A stretch of 64,000 nucleotides of DNA from a bacterium (GCA_030427705.1 JAUIBR010000007.1:1-64000); one strand, 5' to 3'; positions 43,623 through 52,548 are shown, counted from the stretch's first letter. Numbers and translations are program-made. The notes: generated from the letters alone by a model not told the origin.

Positions 43623-44801
43623 TTAGAGCGAGTCGGCCTTCGAACGAAGGTCTTTCGCGCGTCGCTTCAGCGCGTCGGCCTGCCGTTTCAGCCGCTTTTG
43701 CTCACTCTCAAGCGTCTGAATCTGCGTTTGCAGCGAGCCGGTGCGGCGAACCTGCCCGTTGGCGCCGATCGCACGTTGTGCATCGTCGTTCGAGTTGATG
43801 ACCACCGTCTCTTCAACCGTGTCGAAGACGTTATCGTTTTGCGGTCCAGGGTCGTAGGCCGGCTCCGAAGGTGCAGCTGCAGGCTCATCAAACTCACGCG
43901 CGCCCTCATTCGATGGTGAGAATGCAAGATTGCTGTCGAAGTCATCGGATGCAGCGTTATTGGCCGAATCGACGTCCGCCGCCTGACCGCCGCTTGCATT
44001 CTCAGCACCGTCCGAATTGGCTCGATTCGTGTCGGATTGCGTGACCTTCGTTCGCGAGTAGCGGGCGATCACACGGTCACGGTCGGTCTCTTCGAAGAAG
44101 CGTTCTTCTTTCGAGAATGTTCGCGCACGACGCAGCAGCCGCTGAGACTGTTTGAGGTCGTCCAAGCGGGTGCCGATGGCATCGAGTCGTCGTCGGATCT
44201 GATCTTCGGTGTCTTCAATCTCGTCGGCAGCGGCCAAAAGCTCTTCAGGGGTTTCAGCCTGACCTGCCAACGAAAGTGCGTCGTTGACCTCGCCGGAGCT
44301 CGGCGTAGACGGCAGCGGAGTCGCGTAAGAGCGGCGTTGCGCTCGAAGACCATTCAATTCGCTGACGATGCCTTTCCGGTCGCTTGCTTTCGCACTGGCC
44401 AATGACTTCTCAAGCTTCTCCATTTGTCGGTCGATACCACCCACCAATTGGGTGCGCTGACCACTCAAGGTGTTGTCGACACCCCGAATTTGGTTGTGAA
44501 GGCCTTCCAACTCACGCGAGAGCTCCTGGCTCTGGCGAAGCAAATCTTCAAGCGCGAGGCGAATCGTCAAACGGGAGACATCATCGCGCTTGAGCTCGGC
44601 AATTCGCGCAGACAAACGCTGGTGTTTTGATTCCAGCCGTTCAATGTCTTTCAGAATGCGGCCGCGCTGATTGAGTGCTTGCTCATACTTGGCTTCGATC
44701 TGGTCCAGCGAAGTACCCTGCAACAAACCAAGCAGCCCCGGCACTGACAGCGTCAGTCCGATCACGACTTGAATGATTGCATTGTTGATTAGGGTAAACA
44801 T
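43623..44801 (-). CDS. Membrane-anchored coiled-coil protein, 392 aa
   Basis: An N-terminal hydrophobic segment (about 3-28, LINNAIIQVVIGLTLSVPGLLGLL) is followed by coiled coil at about 30-240, with many Glu/Arg/Gln heptads. A low-complexity Asn/Ser/Asp/Ala region covers about 250-345, and a second coil (345-390) ends the protein. It has the look of an envelope tether or spacer. No family is recognised. It heads the possible operon with the genes at 42600 and 41577. Confidence 0.7.
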   Translation of the reverse strand: MFTLINNAIIQVVIGLTLSVPGLLGLLQGTSLDQIEAKYEQALNQRGRILKDIERLESKHQRLSARIAELKRDDVSRLTIRLALEDLLRQSQELSRELEGLHNQIRGVDNTLSGQRTQLVGGIDRQMEKLEKSLASAKASDRKGIVSELNGLRAQRRSYATPLPSTPSSGEVNDALSLAGQAETPEELLAAADEIEDTEDQIRRRLDAIGTRLDDLKQSQRLLRRARTFSKEERFFEETDRDRVIARYSRTKVTQSDTNRANSDGAENASGGQAADVDSANNAASDDFDSNLAFSPSNEGAREFDEPAAAPSEPAYDPGPQNDNVFDTVEETVVINSNDDAQRAIGANGQVRRTGSLQTQIQTLESEQKRLKRQADALKRRAKDLRSKADSL

Positions 44802-44995
44802 CGTCTGGTCCTCACAGACCGCCCATCGCGGTCAGGCCATCATTGTGCAAACGCCGATCCAACTAGCGTTCATTTCATGAGACGTGGCTGAAGCCTAGAT
44901 TATTCGGTGGATTACGTGAGTTGGCGCGTTCAGCGGGTCATGATGGGGACGATGTAGGTTCCGTGGATTTCCGAGGATCTCTCAAAAATCTGTGG

Positions 44996-46114
44996 CTATC
45001 GCGATTCGAAAAACCGCTGCAGCCGGCCGATGGCTTCCTGTAGCTCGTCGATAGGCCGTGTGAACGCCAACCTCAGGTGTCCTGCCCCCGCATCACCAAA
45101 GCCCTCGCCGGGAATCGTGACCACGTCGCAGCTATCTAGAATCTCGATCGCGAGGTCGAGCGTCGTCGTTTCCACGTACGCTTCAACATTCAGAAACACA
45201 TAGAACGCGCCGTCGGGCTGCACGAACGTGGTGCGAGGGATGTTTGCCAAACCCTCACACATAACCTCTCGACGTGCGCGAAACTCAGTCAACATCGCCT
45301 CGACCTGGCGGTCATGGTCTTGTAGCGCACCAATCAATGCGTGCTGCGAGAACACTGGCGCCGACGTCACCAAATGTTGGTGCAAAGGCTTCAAAGCCTC
45401 AACCGTTTCGGCGGGTCCTGTGAGCCAGCCAATCCGCCAGCCCATCAAACAATGGCTCTTCGAAAGGCCGCTCAACACAACCCCGTTTTCTGCGAACTCA
45501 CGTGCGCTGCGATGCCGCCCATCAAACACGATATCTTCGTAGATTTCGTCAGATATCCAGGTGGTTCCATTTTCCTCACAGGAACTTATAAGTTGTTCAA
45601 AAATCTCGCTTTTGATGCTTACGCCGGTGGGGTTCGATGGTGTGTTGATGACGATCGCACGCGCGTTTTTGAGCTCAGGCGTCAACGTGCTCAGGTCTGG
45701 TTGCCAGGTCGCTGGATCGAGTCGGTAGGGCTTCGGAGTTGCACCGGCGAGCCGGACCAGGTTCTCGTAGGCGGGAAAGCCGGGGTCGGGAACCAGGACC
45801 ATGTCGCCGGGATCGGCTAAGCCCAAGATGGCGACGGCCATAGCTTCCTGCACGCCGCACGTGAGCATTACGTTCTCAGCCGAGATACCGTAGTGGTCGC
45901 CCACCGCCTTGCGTGCGCCCGCGAGGCCAAGGTTGGGGGTGTATGGCGCTGTACCTGCTTCGAGGTGTGCACGAGCAAACGTCTCGGCACCTTCCGAAAT
46001 CTCAAGGTCGGGTTGGCCCAACCCCAAGCTGATGCTCGTTGGTTTCGCTCGGTCCGTAACTTGCCGAATCAACGTCGGCCGAATTGCCTGCGCCCCTTTC
46101 GCGATGCGGATCAT
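44996..46114 (-). CDS. dapC: Class I/II PLP aminotransferase, likely succinyl-diaminopimelate aminotransferase (DapC)
   Basis: A 372-residue fold-type I aminotransferase. Hallmarks are NTPSNPTG, SDEIYEDIVFDG and the PLP lysine in SGLSKSHCLMGWRIGW; the C-terminus carries LRLAFTRP. The ATG overlaps the dapD stop (4 bases), and dapD supplies N-succinyl-2-amino-6-ketopimelate, so transamination to succinyl-diaminopimelate is the natural role. An aromatic/aspartate aminotransferase with broad specificity is the alternative. The fold is certain; the DapC assignment rests on context. Confidence 0.8.
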   Translation of the reverse strand: MIRIAKGAQAIRPTLIRQVTDRAKPTSISLGLGQPDLEISEGAETFARAHLEAGTAPYTPNLGLAGARKAVGDHYGISAENVMLTCGVQEAMAVAILGLADPGDMVLVPDPGFPAYENLVRLAGATPKPYRLDPATWQPDLSTLTPELKNARAIVINTPSNPTGVSIKSEIFEQLISSCEENGTTWISDEIYEDIVFDGRHRSAREFAENGVVLSGLSKSHCLMGWRIGWLTGPAETVEALKPLHQHLVTSAPVFSQHALIGALQDHDRQVEAMLTEFRARREVMCEGLANIPRTTFVQPDGAFYVFLNVEAYVETTTLDLAIEILDSCDVVTIPGEGFGDAGAGHLRLAFTRPIDELQEAIGRLQRFFESR

Positions 46115-46947
46115 CGCAAGAGCTCTTCCAGCGCGGTCTTCGCGTCTGTGCGCTCATCACGGTATTTGATGATGAGTAGCGCGGACATGTGAAGGCCATG
46201 TTCTGCAGCCCACGGACCTTTGGCCGGACGACTGCCTGGAATCACCACCGCGTTTTCAGGGATTTCTAGCGGCGCTTCGGCGGTCGCACGGTAAACGGTT
46301 TCGTTGACCAGGTCGTAGACCGGAGTGCTCGCCGTGATTACACAGCCTGCCGCGACGACCGCACCTTTGCGGACCCGCACACCCTCATAAACACCGCTGT
46401 TGCCACCAAGCATTGCGCCGTCTTCGACGATGACCGGCGTTTGACCAATCGGCTCAAGGACCCCGCCAATCTGAACACCTGCCGAGATATGAACGTTCTG
46501 TCCAATCTGAGCGCAGCTTCCAACCAGGGCGTGACTGTCGACGATGGTTCCGTCGCCCACATATGCACCCACATTGATATAGGCAGGTGGCATCATGACG
46601 ACGTTGTGCCCGATGTAGGAACCACGTCGAATGGAGTTGCCGCCAGGAACGATACGGATGTTTCGTTCCTCAACCGGCACGTCTTGAATTGGGTAGGTAT
46701 CTTTGTCGCTAAACTGCAGAGGCGACTTGGTGATTTCCTTGGTCTTGCCCAGTCGAAATCCCAACAAGATGCCTTTCTTCACAGCGGCATTTACAGTCCA
46801 CTCACCTGTGGCACTGCGCTCAGCAGCTCGAAGTTCACCGGCTTCAAGTGCGGCGATAAACGTCTCAAAACAATCACGCGCATCTGCGCCCAATTGGTCG
46901 GCAGGTAGCGCGAAAAACGATTCAACTTGATTCAATATGTCAGACAC
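46111..46947 (-). CDS. dapD: Tetrahydrodipicolinate N-succinyltransferase (DapD), 278 aa
   Basis: A trimeric left-handed beta-helix acyltransferase that adds succinyl-CoA to tetrahydrodipicolinate in the lysine/diaminopimelate pathway. Hexapeptide repeats run from about 105 to 215 (GGNSIRRGSYIGHNVVMMPP, GGVLEPIGQTPVIVEDGAMLGG). It starts at GTG 46947, only 7 bases after a GC-rich hairpin (46954-46975) that probably terminates secG, leaving no clear ribosome site. Its translation may therefore depend on that structure. Confidence 0.93.
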   Translation of the reverse strand: MSDILNQVESFFALPADQLGADARDCFETFIAALEAGELRAAERSATGEWTVNAAVKKGILLGFRLGKTKEITKSPLQFSDKDTYPIQDVPVEERNIRIVPGGNSIRRGSYIGHNVVMMPPAYINVGAYVGDGTIVDSHALVGSCAQIGQNVHISAGVQIGGVLEPIGQTPVIVEDGAMLGGNSGVYEGVRVRKGAVVAAGCVITASTPVYDLVNETVYRATAEAPLEIPENAVVIPGSRPAKGPWAAEHGLHMSALLIIKYRDERTDAKTALEELLR

Positions 46948-46975
46948 AACAAAGCCCCAAACAAGAGTTCGGGGC
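46946..46975 (-). terminator. Terminator hairpin between secG and dapD (minus strand)
   Basis: On the minus strand GCCCCGAA (46975-46968) pairs with TTTGGGGC (46961-46954), one G-T pair, 6-base loop, followed by TTTGTTG. It ends secG transcription and immediately precedes the dapD GTG codon, so some read-through control is possible. Confidence 0.7.
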
Positions 46976-47009
46976 CCTATAACACACCAAGCTGAATGAA
47001 TGCCATCGA

Positions 47010-47711
47010 TTAAGGCGTAGCAGCCTCTTCCTTCTTTGGCTCCGCAGGTTTTGCCTCTTCTTTCTTTGGCTCCGCAGCTGGCTTGGCCTCTTCCTTCTTG
47101 GGAGCGGCTGCAGGCTTTGCTTCTTCTTTCGGCGCAGCCGGCTTTGCCTCTTCTTTCTTCGGAGCCGCAGCGGCAGGTTTTGCTTCTTCTTTCGGCGCTG
47201 CAGCAGGCTTTGCTTCTTCCTTCGCAGGCTCAGCCGGCTTCGCTTCTTCTTTAGGAGCGTCCGCAGGCGCGTCAGCAGGTGCCGCACCATTGGTGGCTGC
47301 ATTATTCGTTGCGCTGTCGTTGTTCTCGGCAGGTGCTGGCTCGTTCTGAGCAGGTTCTGCGGGCTCGGTCGGTTCCGCAGGAGCAGGAGCTTCTCCGTCA
47401 CCGGATTCGATGATCTCGTCAACTTGTGCCGCGGACTCACCGCTCGTTTCGGTAAGGTCCATCGCCGAGTTTGGTGCGCTCGAAAGGTAAGCGAGCGTGA
47501 GGCTGGTTGCCATGTAAGTGACGGCAACCACAACCGTCGTTCGGCTCAAGAGGCTTCCAGCGCCTTGGCCGCCGAACACCTGAGTTGCACCTCCGGAGCT
47601 GGAACCGCCAAAACCGGCGCCCATTCCGCCGCCTTTGCCTGATTGCAGAAGGACGGAAACAACCAGAAGGATACTCGCGAGAACATGAATAATGATGAGC
47701 AGTGCTGTCAT
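47010..47711 (-). CDS. secG: SecG protein-export subunit with long low-complexity tail, 233 aa
   Basis: The first 80 residues are SecG: two membrane helices (IIIHVLASILLVVSVLLQSG and VVVAVTYMATSLTLAYL) joined by the conserved Gly-rich loop (GKGGGMGAGFGGSSS, QVFGGQGAG). SecG assists SecYE in translocation. The normal length is 75-120 residues; here a further 140 residues of Glu/Ala/Pro/Lys repeats (KEEAKPA units) follow. The tail is probably disordered. Its repeats resemble those of other envelope proteins in this window (59349). Confidence 0.9.
   Translation of the reverse strand: MTALLIIIHVLASILLVVSVLLQSGKGGGMGAGFGGSSSGGATQVFGGQGAGSLLSRTTVVVAVTYMATSLTLAYLSSAPNSAMDLTETSGESAAQVDEIIESGDGEAPAPAEPTEPAEPAQNEPAPAENNDSATNNAATNGAAPADAPADAPKEEAKPAEPAKEEAKPAAAPKEEAKPAAAAPKKEEAKPAAPKEEAKPAAAPKKEEAKPAAEPKKEEAKPAEPKKEEAATP
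47013..47258 (-). repeat. KEEAKPA-encoding tandem repeat in the SecG tail
   Basis: About ten imperfect 21-27 base units encode (A/E)PKKEEAKPAA-like motifs. The highly similar DNA units suggest recent expansion. Confidence 0.85.
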
Positions 47712-48015
47712 CGAACAACCACAGGAAAATCGTATGTTTAGCTCGCCAATCTACCATCCCAGAAATTTGAAAGACGGCGGCGAAAGGCGCACTCTATAAC
47801 CCACTGGTTCACCAAACGCAAGCGATTCAGCCGCGTTGGAGATCTCCGAGGGAATACGTTTTCCCTCAGCTCCAGTTAGAACGTTCGGCAAGCACGCGCG
47901 GGCAAGCTCGGCCCAATTCGGCCAAATCATCTGAAGGGGAAAAACTGGTCTTGGAGCAAATCTCCCATACCCTTGGTGTAGGGAAACGTACGCTCCGCAC
48001 GTTTTGAGGAAGCGA
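47712..48015. other. Divergent intergenic region between secG and the L,D-transpeptidase gene
   Basis: 304 bases without a gene. It holds the candidate secG promoter (47793-47821, minus strand) and, near 48006-48012, GAGGAAG, the ribosome site of the transpeptidase. No tRNA was found, although one often lies near secG. The GC-rich stretch at 47880-47930 contains short inverted repeats (CGGCCCAATTCGGCC) of unknown meaning. Confidence 0.6.
47793..47821 (-). promoter_or_regulatory. Candidate secG promoter
   Basis: Minus strand TTGCGT (47821-47816), 17-base spacer, TATAGA (47798-47793), about 80 bases upstream of the secG ATG. Confidence 0.5.
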
Positions 48016-50031
48016 ATGAACCACACACACATGTTCAGAAATCTGGCGCTATTCGCGCTTGCAACACTACTCATAGGCACCGTTGCTTGTGAGGACAGTA
48101 AAAAGGCGAAAACGCCTGAACCTTTTGCGGATCTCGTCGCGTCATTCGACGCAGACCTCGCCGCGAATCTCGAAGAGGAGGCTGCCCGCAGGGCCGGCCA
48201 AATCGGGATCCGACATATCCTGGGAGAAAAGGCCCAGCGGGACCGTCTGAAGCTTCACGACGCGGAATCCGTTCTGCGTTTGTACAGCTATCGCGACTCA
48301 CAGCCGATTTGGGTCGACAGCAAACCCGAGGTCGCCGCGCTCTCACCCGAGGGTGAGTCGCTCTACGCGGCCCTACTGGAGTCTGAGAAGGTGCATGGTC
48401 TGTGGCTGGAAGACTACCATGTCGAGCGCATCACTGAGCTGCTTCATCGCGCCGGCGATAGCCACCTTCAGCCCATTCAGAAGACCCATCTTTCGGATCA
48501 AGAGAAGTCCACACTCAGCGCACTTCTGGTCCAGCATCCTCAGTTTGCAAAGTCACCTCGGTCCATCGCCGAGGCGATTGGGACTGGCGAACTCCCCGTG
48601 CCGCGGCTTCAGGAACTTGTGAAACGTCGCGTTGATGCCATCGGCGTCATCGCCGAATCCAAGGCACGGCTCGACCTTCTACTTACAGACGCACTGGTAG
48701 CATACGGCACGGATATGACGTGGCGAACCGCGGCTCGCAATCGTTCGGAGTGGCCAACGGATTTAGCGGAACCCAAGAATGACACGGCGATCGCCGAGGC
48801 TGAGCTCGCGAACCGTCGTCTGCGTGCAACCGTCGATAGGGACCTCAAACCGGTCTTCGAATCCCCGGCGAAGGTCCATGAGACCCTCGCAGCCTTGCCT
48901 CCTGCTTTTGATCAATACGGTGCGTTGACCAAGGCGTTCCAGACATACTCGGAGTACGCCGAGAAAGGCGGATGGCAGCAGCTCGACGCCAAGGTGAAGA
49001 AGCTTCGGGTTGGACGGCGAAGCCCACTAGTGGTCATCTTGAAAGAACGACTCGCGGCCGAGGGATACTGGTCTGCCGACGATACGACGGACCGCTTCTC
49101 GAAAGAGCTGCGCTCGGCGGTGATTGAGTACCAACGCACGCATCAGCTGTGGGAAGAAGGCTGGGTGACGCCTGAGACGCTGGCGTCCATGAATGTCGAG
49201 GCGGAACGTCGTCGTGACCAGATTCGGGTTACGCTTGAGCGTTGGCGCGAAAGCCGTGTGTCCGAGGATGTTTACGTCCACGTCAACATCCCCGACTTCC
49301 ACGCCGAGGTCTGGGAAAATGGCAAGCGGCAGCTGCGCTTTCGGGTCGTGACTGGGTCCTCTGCGCGGCAGAACAATACACGCACACAAGAGGCGGAGTA
49401 TGTGAATGCAACCCCTCAGATCTCGGGTCGCATTCAGCATGTTGTGTTTAATCCGTTTTGGAATGTGCCCAACACAATTCTGAACGCGGAGATTCTGCCG
49501 AAACAGAACGAGAACCCATTATACTTGGCCGAGAACAGCTATGAATGGGCCACAGATGACTTCGGCGAGCCGTATCTGCGGCAGAAACCGGGCCCTCAAA
49601 ATGCATTGGGGCAGGTGAAGTTTATGTTCCCCAATAAGCATCACGTCTTCCTGCATGACACGAACGAGAAACAGCACTTCCGGACGCCCGTCCGTGCCAA
49701 GTCGCATGGCTGTGTGCGAGTCGAGAACCCCATGGAACTTGCTAAGTATCTGTTGGACCGCGAAGGCAAGTGGAACGACGACGACGTGAAGTTGTGGTTG
49801 GAACGCGACACCGAAACCTGGATCAAGCTCGACCAGAACGTACCAGTTCACATCGAATATTACGTCGTTCGAGTCGATGGGGTGGGACGCGCTAATTTCC
49901 TGGCTGACGTGTATCGTGAAGACACCCCGCGTGTTGCAGCGATCCAAGAGCGACTAAAGCGCCGAGCGGATGCGTTGGCCGCGAAGCCAACCCCAGCTTC
50001 CAGCGACACGGCTCCCACCGCGGTGCGTTAG
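48016..50031 (+). CDS. Lipoprotein L,D-transpeptidase of the YcbB/LdtD type, 671 aa
   Basis: I chose the ATG at 48016, preceded by GAGGAAG; the upstream TTG is rejected. The lipoprotein signal ends in LLIGTVAC. After a helical scaffold region comes a peptidoglycan-binding-like module (about 335-385, LVVILKERLAAEGYWSAD...SAVIEYQRTH) and the YkuD catalytic domain with S-H-G-C-V-R (His564, Cys566). These enzymes make 3-3 peptidoglycan cross-links or attach proteins to peptidoglycan. The layout matches YcbB/LdtD. It is a single gene flanked by long intergenic regions. Confidence 0.92.
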   Translation: MNHTHMFRNLALFALATLLIGTVACEDSKKAKTPEPFADLVASFDADLAANLEEEAARRAGQIGIRHILGEKAQRDRLKLHDAESVLRLYSYRDSQPIWVDSKPEVAALSPEGESLYAALLESEKVHGLWLEDYHVERITELLHRAGDSHLQPIQKTHLSDQEKSTLSALLVQHPQFAKSPRSIAEAIGTGELPVPRLQELVKRRVDAIGVIAESKARLDLLLTDALVAYGTDMTWRTAARNRSEWPTDLAEPKNDTAIAEAELANRRLRATVDRDLKPVFESPAKVHETLAALPPAFDQYGALTKAFQTYSEYAEKGGWQQLDAKVKKLRVGRRSPLVVILKERLAAEGYWSADDTTDRFSKELRSAVIEYQRTHQLWEEGWVTPETLASMNVEAERRRDQIRVTLERWRESRVSEDVYVHVNIPDFHAEVWENGKRQLRFRVVTGSSARQNNTRTQEAEYVNATPQISGRIQHVVFNPFWNVPNTILNAEILPKQNENPLYLAENSYEWATDDFGEPYLRQKPGPQNALGQVKFMFPNKHHVFLHDTNEKQHFRTPVRAKSHGCVRVENPMELAKYLLDREGKWNDDDVKLWLERDTETWIKLDQNVPVHIEYYVVRVDGVGRANFLADVYREDTPRVAAIQERLKRRADALAAKPTPASSDTAPTAVR

Positions 50032-50062
50032 TCGAGTTTTTCCAAGACCTGCGTCTGCCCCA

Positions 50063-50116
50063 CCCGCGAAGCTCTGGCGTTGGTTTCGCGGGCTTCGCTT
50101 GGCCCAAGCGGGCCAA
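50063..50116. other. Two tandem stem-loops between the transpeptidase and nth
   Basis: Stem 1: CCCGCGAA (50063-50070) with TTCGCGGG (50085-50092), 14-base loop. Stem 2: TTGGCCC (50099-50105) with GGGCCAA (50110-50116), loop AAGC. There is no T-tract, so a terminator is doubtful; RNA processing or protein binding is possible. Confidence 0.55.
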
Positions 50117-50179
50117 CACATCCGTTGCCAACGGTCAGCGAATTGATTATCTCAAACTCCCCTCGACTTTCGGGAAGTG

Positions 50180-50854
50180 ATGAAGAAACAAGAAAAGGCA
50201 GATCGAATCGGTGAAATCTTGGACGAGCTCTATCCGGAGCCGCCCATCCCGCTGGACCATACGGACGCATTCAGCTTGCTCGTCGCGGTGTTGCTGTCGG
50301 CACAGACCACGGATGCTCGTGTGAACATCGTCACGCCCGATTTGTTCAAGGCCGCCAAGACTCCGGCCGAGATGGCTGACCTCGAGGTCGATGAAATCTT
50401 GGAGTTCATCAAGACTTGCGGCCTCGCGCCGACGAAGGCCAAGAACATCAAGAAGCTCGCTCAGATTCTGGTCGATGAGCATGACGGCGAGGTTCCAGAT
50501 TCGCTAGAAGACCTTGAGGCGCTGCCGGGCGTTGGCCACAAGACCGCGTCTGTTGTTATGGCGCAGTGGTACGATGTGCCGTCCTTCCCGGTGGACACCC
50601 ATATTCATCGTGGTGCGGCGCGTTGGGGGCTCAGCTCGGGCAAGAATGTCGATACGACCGAAAAGGACCTGAAGAAGCTCTTTCCTGAAGATACATGGAA
50701 CAGACGGCACCTTCAGATCATCTATTTCGGGCGTGAGCATTGTAAGGCTCGTAATCACGACTTCGAAGAGTGTGTCATCTGTTCATGGGCGACCACAAAG
50801 AAGCGTCGCCAAGAAGAGCGAGACTCTTGGTCCAAGAAGAAAAAGAAGAAGTAA
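50180..50854 (+). CDS. nth: Endonuclease III-like DNA glycosylase with incomplete iron-sulfur motif, 224 aa
   Basis: I chose the ATG at 50180 (GGGAAG upstream); the preceding GTG is in frame. The HhH motif LPGVGHKTA holds catalytic Lys121, and Asp139 lies in FPVDTHIH, so glycosylase/AP-lyase activity on oxidised pyrimidines is expected. The C-terminal cluster usually reads C-x6-C-x2-C-x5-C. Here it is Cys188-x9-Cys198-x2-Cys201 with no fourth Cys, followed by a Lys/Arg tail ending in six Lys. The 4Fe-4S cluster is probably absent or altered. The stop at 50854 is close to the following membrane protein gene. Confidence 0.9.
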   Translation: MKKQEKADRIGEILDELYPEPPIPLDHTDAFSLLVAVLLSAQTTDARVNIVTPDLFKAAKTPAEMADLEVDEILEFIKTCGLAPTKAKNIKKLAQILVDEHDGEVPDSLEDLEALPGVGHKTASVVMAQWYDVPSFPVDTHIHRGAARWGLSSGKNVDTTEKDLKKLFPEDTWNRRHLQIIYFGREHCKARNHDFEECVICSWATTKKRRQEERDSWSKKKKKK

Positions 50855-50907
50855 GGTCGCCGTCCGGCGTCGATGGTTGGCTTGAGCCTCGCGACACAAC
50901 GCAGGGT

Positions 50908-51288
50908 GTGGCCAAGGAAGTCGAGGACGGCAAGACCATGGCGATCTTGAGCCACGCAAGTCTGCTCTTCGGTATCCCAATCTTCATCGTGCCGATGATC
51001 ACGCGGGACAATCGATTTGCGTTACACCACGCCAAGGCGGCTGCGGTTACGTTCACACTGTTCTTCATCACGGCGATGTTGACGATGGTTAGCTGCGGGG
51101 TTTTCTTCCCGTTGCTGCTGTTGTGTTACATCCCGGCGCTCGTTGGAATCGTCCAGGCCGCAAACGGCCAATTGGCGGGTCCATGGGGGATGGGGAATGC
51201 CGGTGAATCGGTGCTTCGCGGGCTGAAAGTGCCGATCCAAAAACTCCCCAAGCATGCTCGGCACCAGCTCGAGCACCACGAAGTTTAA
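50908..51288 (+). CDS. Small membrane protein of the Tic20/DUF4870-like type
   Basis: The frame is open from within nth. The GTG at 50908 (VAKEVEDGKTMAILSH) fits the usual N-terminus of the family, but a start at 50785 or the ATG at 50938 cannot be excluded. Three hydrophobic segments follow (LLFGIPIFIVPMI, AAAVTFTLFFITAMLTMV, FFPLLLLCYIPALVGIVQA). These proteins have the pattern DNRFALHHAKAAA. Function unknown; the gene ends 8 bases before the hydrolase-OsmC gene and is probably cotranscribed with it. Confidence 0.72.
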   Translation: MAKEVEDGKTMAILSHASLLFGIPIFIVPMITRDNRFALHHAKAAAVTFTLFFITAMLTMVSCGVFFPLLLLCYIPALVGIVQAANGQLAGPWGMGNAGESVLRGLKVPIQKLPKHARHQLEHHEV

Positions 51289-51296
51289 GAGTAAGT

Positions 51297-52517
51297 ATGA
51301 GCTACACGAAGAAGATCGAGTTTGTCGGCGGAAATGGTGAGGTCCTCGCCGCTGCCCTCGAATTGCCCGATGACAAGCCGGTCGCATGCGCGCTGTTCGC
51401 GCATTGCTTCACGTGTGGAAAAGACGTTTTCGCCGCAAGCCGCATCACGAAAAAGCTCGCACAACAAGGGATTGCGGTGCTGCGATTTGATTTCACCGGC
51501 ATCGGATGCAGCGATGGAGAATTCGCGAACACCAATTTCACCTCGAACATCGATGACCTCCTGGCGGCAGCCGAGTTCTTGACACATGAATACGATGCGC
51601 CAAGTTTGTTGATTGGGCACAGTTTGGGAGGCGCCGCCGTGCTCGCGGCTGCGCCAAAGCTCGATAGTGTCCGCGCCGTCGTGACGATCGGCGCGCCATA
51701 TGAACCAAGCCATGTCGAACATCTGTTCACATGTGACATCGAAGAGATAGAGCGCACAGGCAACGCTCGGGTCGCCATCGCTGGCCGAGAATTTACGATC
51801 CAAAAGCAGTTCCTGGACGACCTGAGGGACTACCAGGAGCACAACTACATCGCCCACATGCGAAAGGCCCTCCTGGTAATGCATGCACCGCGAGACGAGG
51901 TCGTCGGAATCGACAACGCGAAGGACATCTTCCTAGCGGCAAAACACCCGAAGAGCTTCGTGTCCCTTGATGACGCGGACCATCTCTTGTCTAAACGGGT
52001 TGATGCTCTGTATGTCGCCGACGTGATTACGGCATGGGCTAGCAGGTACATGGCGAGCCGACATGAGCCCATGTTGCGCGTTCCTGACGAAGACCGAATG
52101 GTCGAAGTGACGGAAACCTCGGAAGGGAAGTTCACCAATCAAGTCACCGTTGGCCCGCATACCTTCAGGGCTGATGAGCCCGAATCTGTTGGTGGCGAAG
52201 ATTCGGGGCCCAGCCCATATGAGTTCCTCATGGCGGGTCTGGGAGCATGCACGACGATGACCATGCGCATGTATGTTGAGCGCAAAGGTTGGCCGATGGA
52301 CCGGGCGAGTGTGCGCTTAAAGCACGAGAAGGTGACGATCGAAGAGGAAGGCAAAAAGCGCCGAATCGACCGTATTCACAGGCATATCGCAATCGAGGGC
52401 GAACTCGACGATGCTCAGAGACAACGCATTTATGAGATCGCCAATCGGTGTCCTGTGCACCGAACGCTCGAAAACGGCGCAGAAGTTGAGAGTCATTTAA
52501 TCGACTCCGACGGGTAG
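51297..52517 (+). CDS. Alpha/beta-hydrolase and OsmC-like fusion, 406 aa
   Basis: Residues 1-about 255 form an alpha/beta hydrolase with nucleophile Ser109 (GHSLGG) and a His in DDADHLL. Residues about 268-406 form an OsmC/Ohr-type peroxidase-like domain with the two Cys in LGACTTMTMRMY and ANRCPVHRTL. This two-domain family is known; proposed roles are hydrolysis plus detoxification of acyl or organic hydroperoxides, but the substrate is unknown. It is probably cotranscribed with the small membrane protein 8 bases upstream. Confidence 0.9.
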   Translation: MSYTKKIEFVGGNGEVLAAALELPDDKPVACALFAHCFTCGKDVFAASRITKKLAQQGIAVLRFDFTGIGCSDGEFANTNFTSNIDDLLAAAEFLTHEYDAPSLLIGHSLGGAAVLAAAPKLDSVRAVVTIGAPYEPSHVEHLFTCDIEEIERTGNARVAIAGREFTIQKQFLDDLRDYQEHNYIAHMRKALLVMHAPRDEVVGIDNAKDIFLAAKHPKSFVSLDDADHLLSKRVDALYVADVITAWASRYMASRHEPMLRVPDEDRMVEVTETSEGKFTNQVTVGPHTFRADEPESVGGEDSGPSPYEFLMAGLGACTTMTMRMYVERKGWPMDRASVRLKHEKVTIEEEGKKRRIDRIHRHIAIEGELDDAQRQRIYEIANRCPVHRTLENGAEVESHLIDSDG

Positions 52518-52548
52518 CGACACTACACTCCCTAAGGTTATCTGCGGA

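Noticed and set aside
47712-48015. A tRNA gene, often found next to secG
   Set aside because: No T-loop (GTTCGA-type) or matching acceptor stem is visible on either strand.
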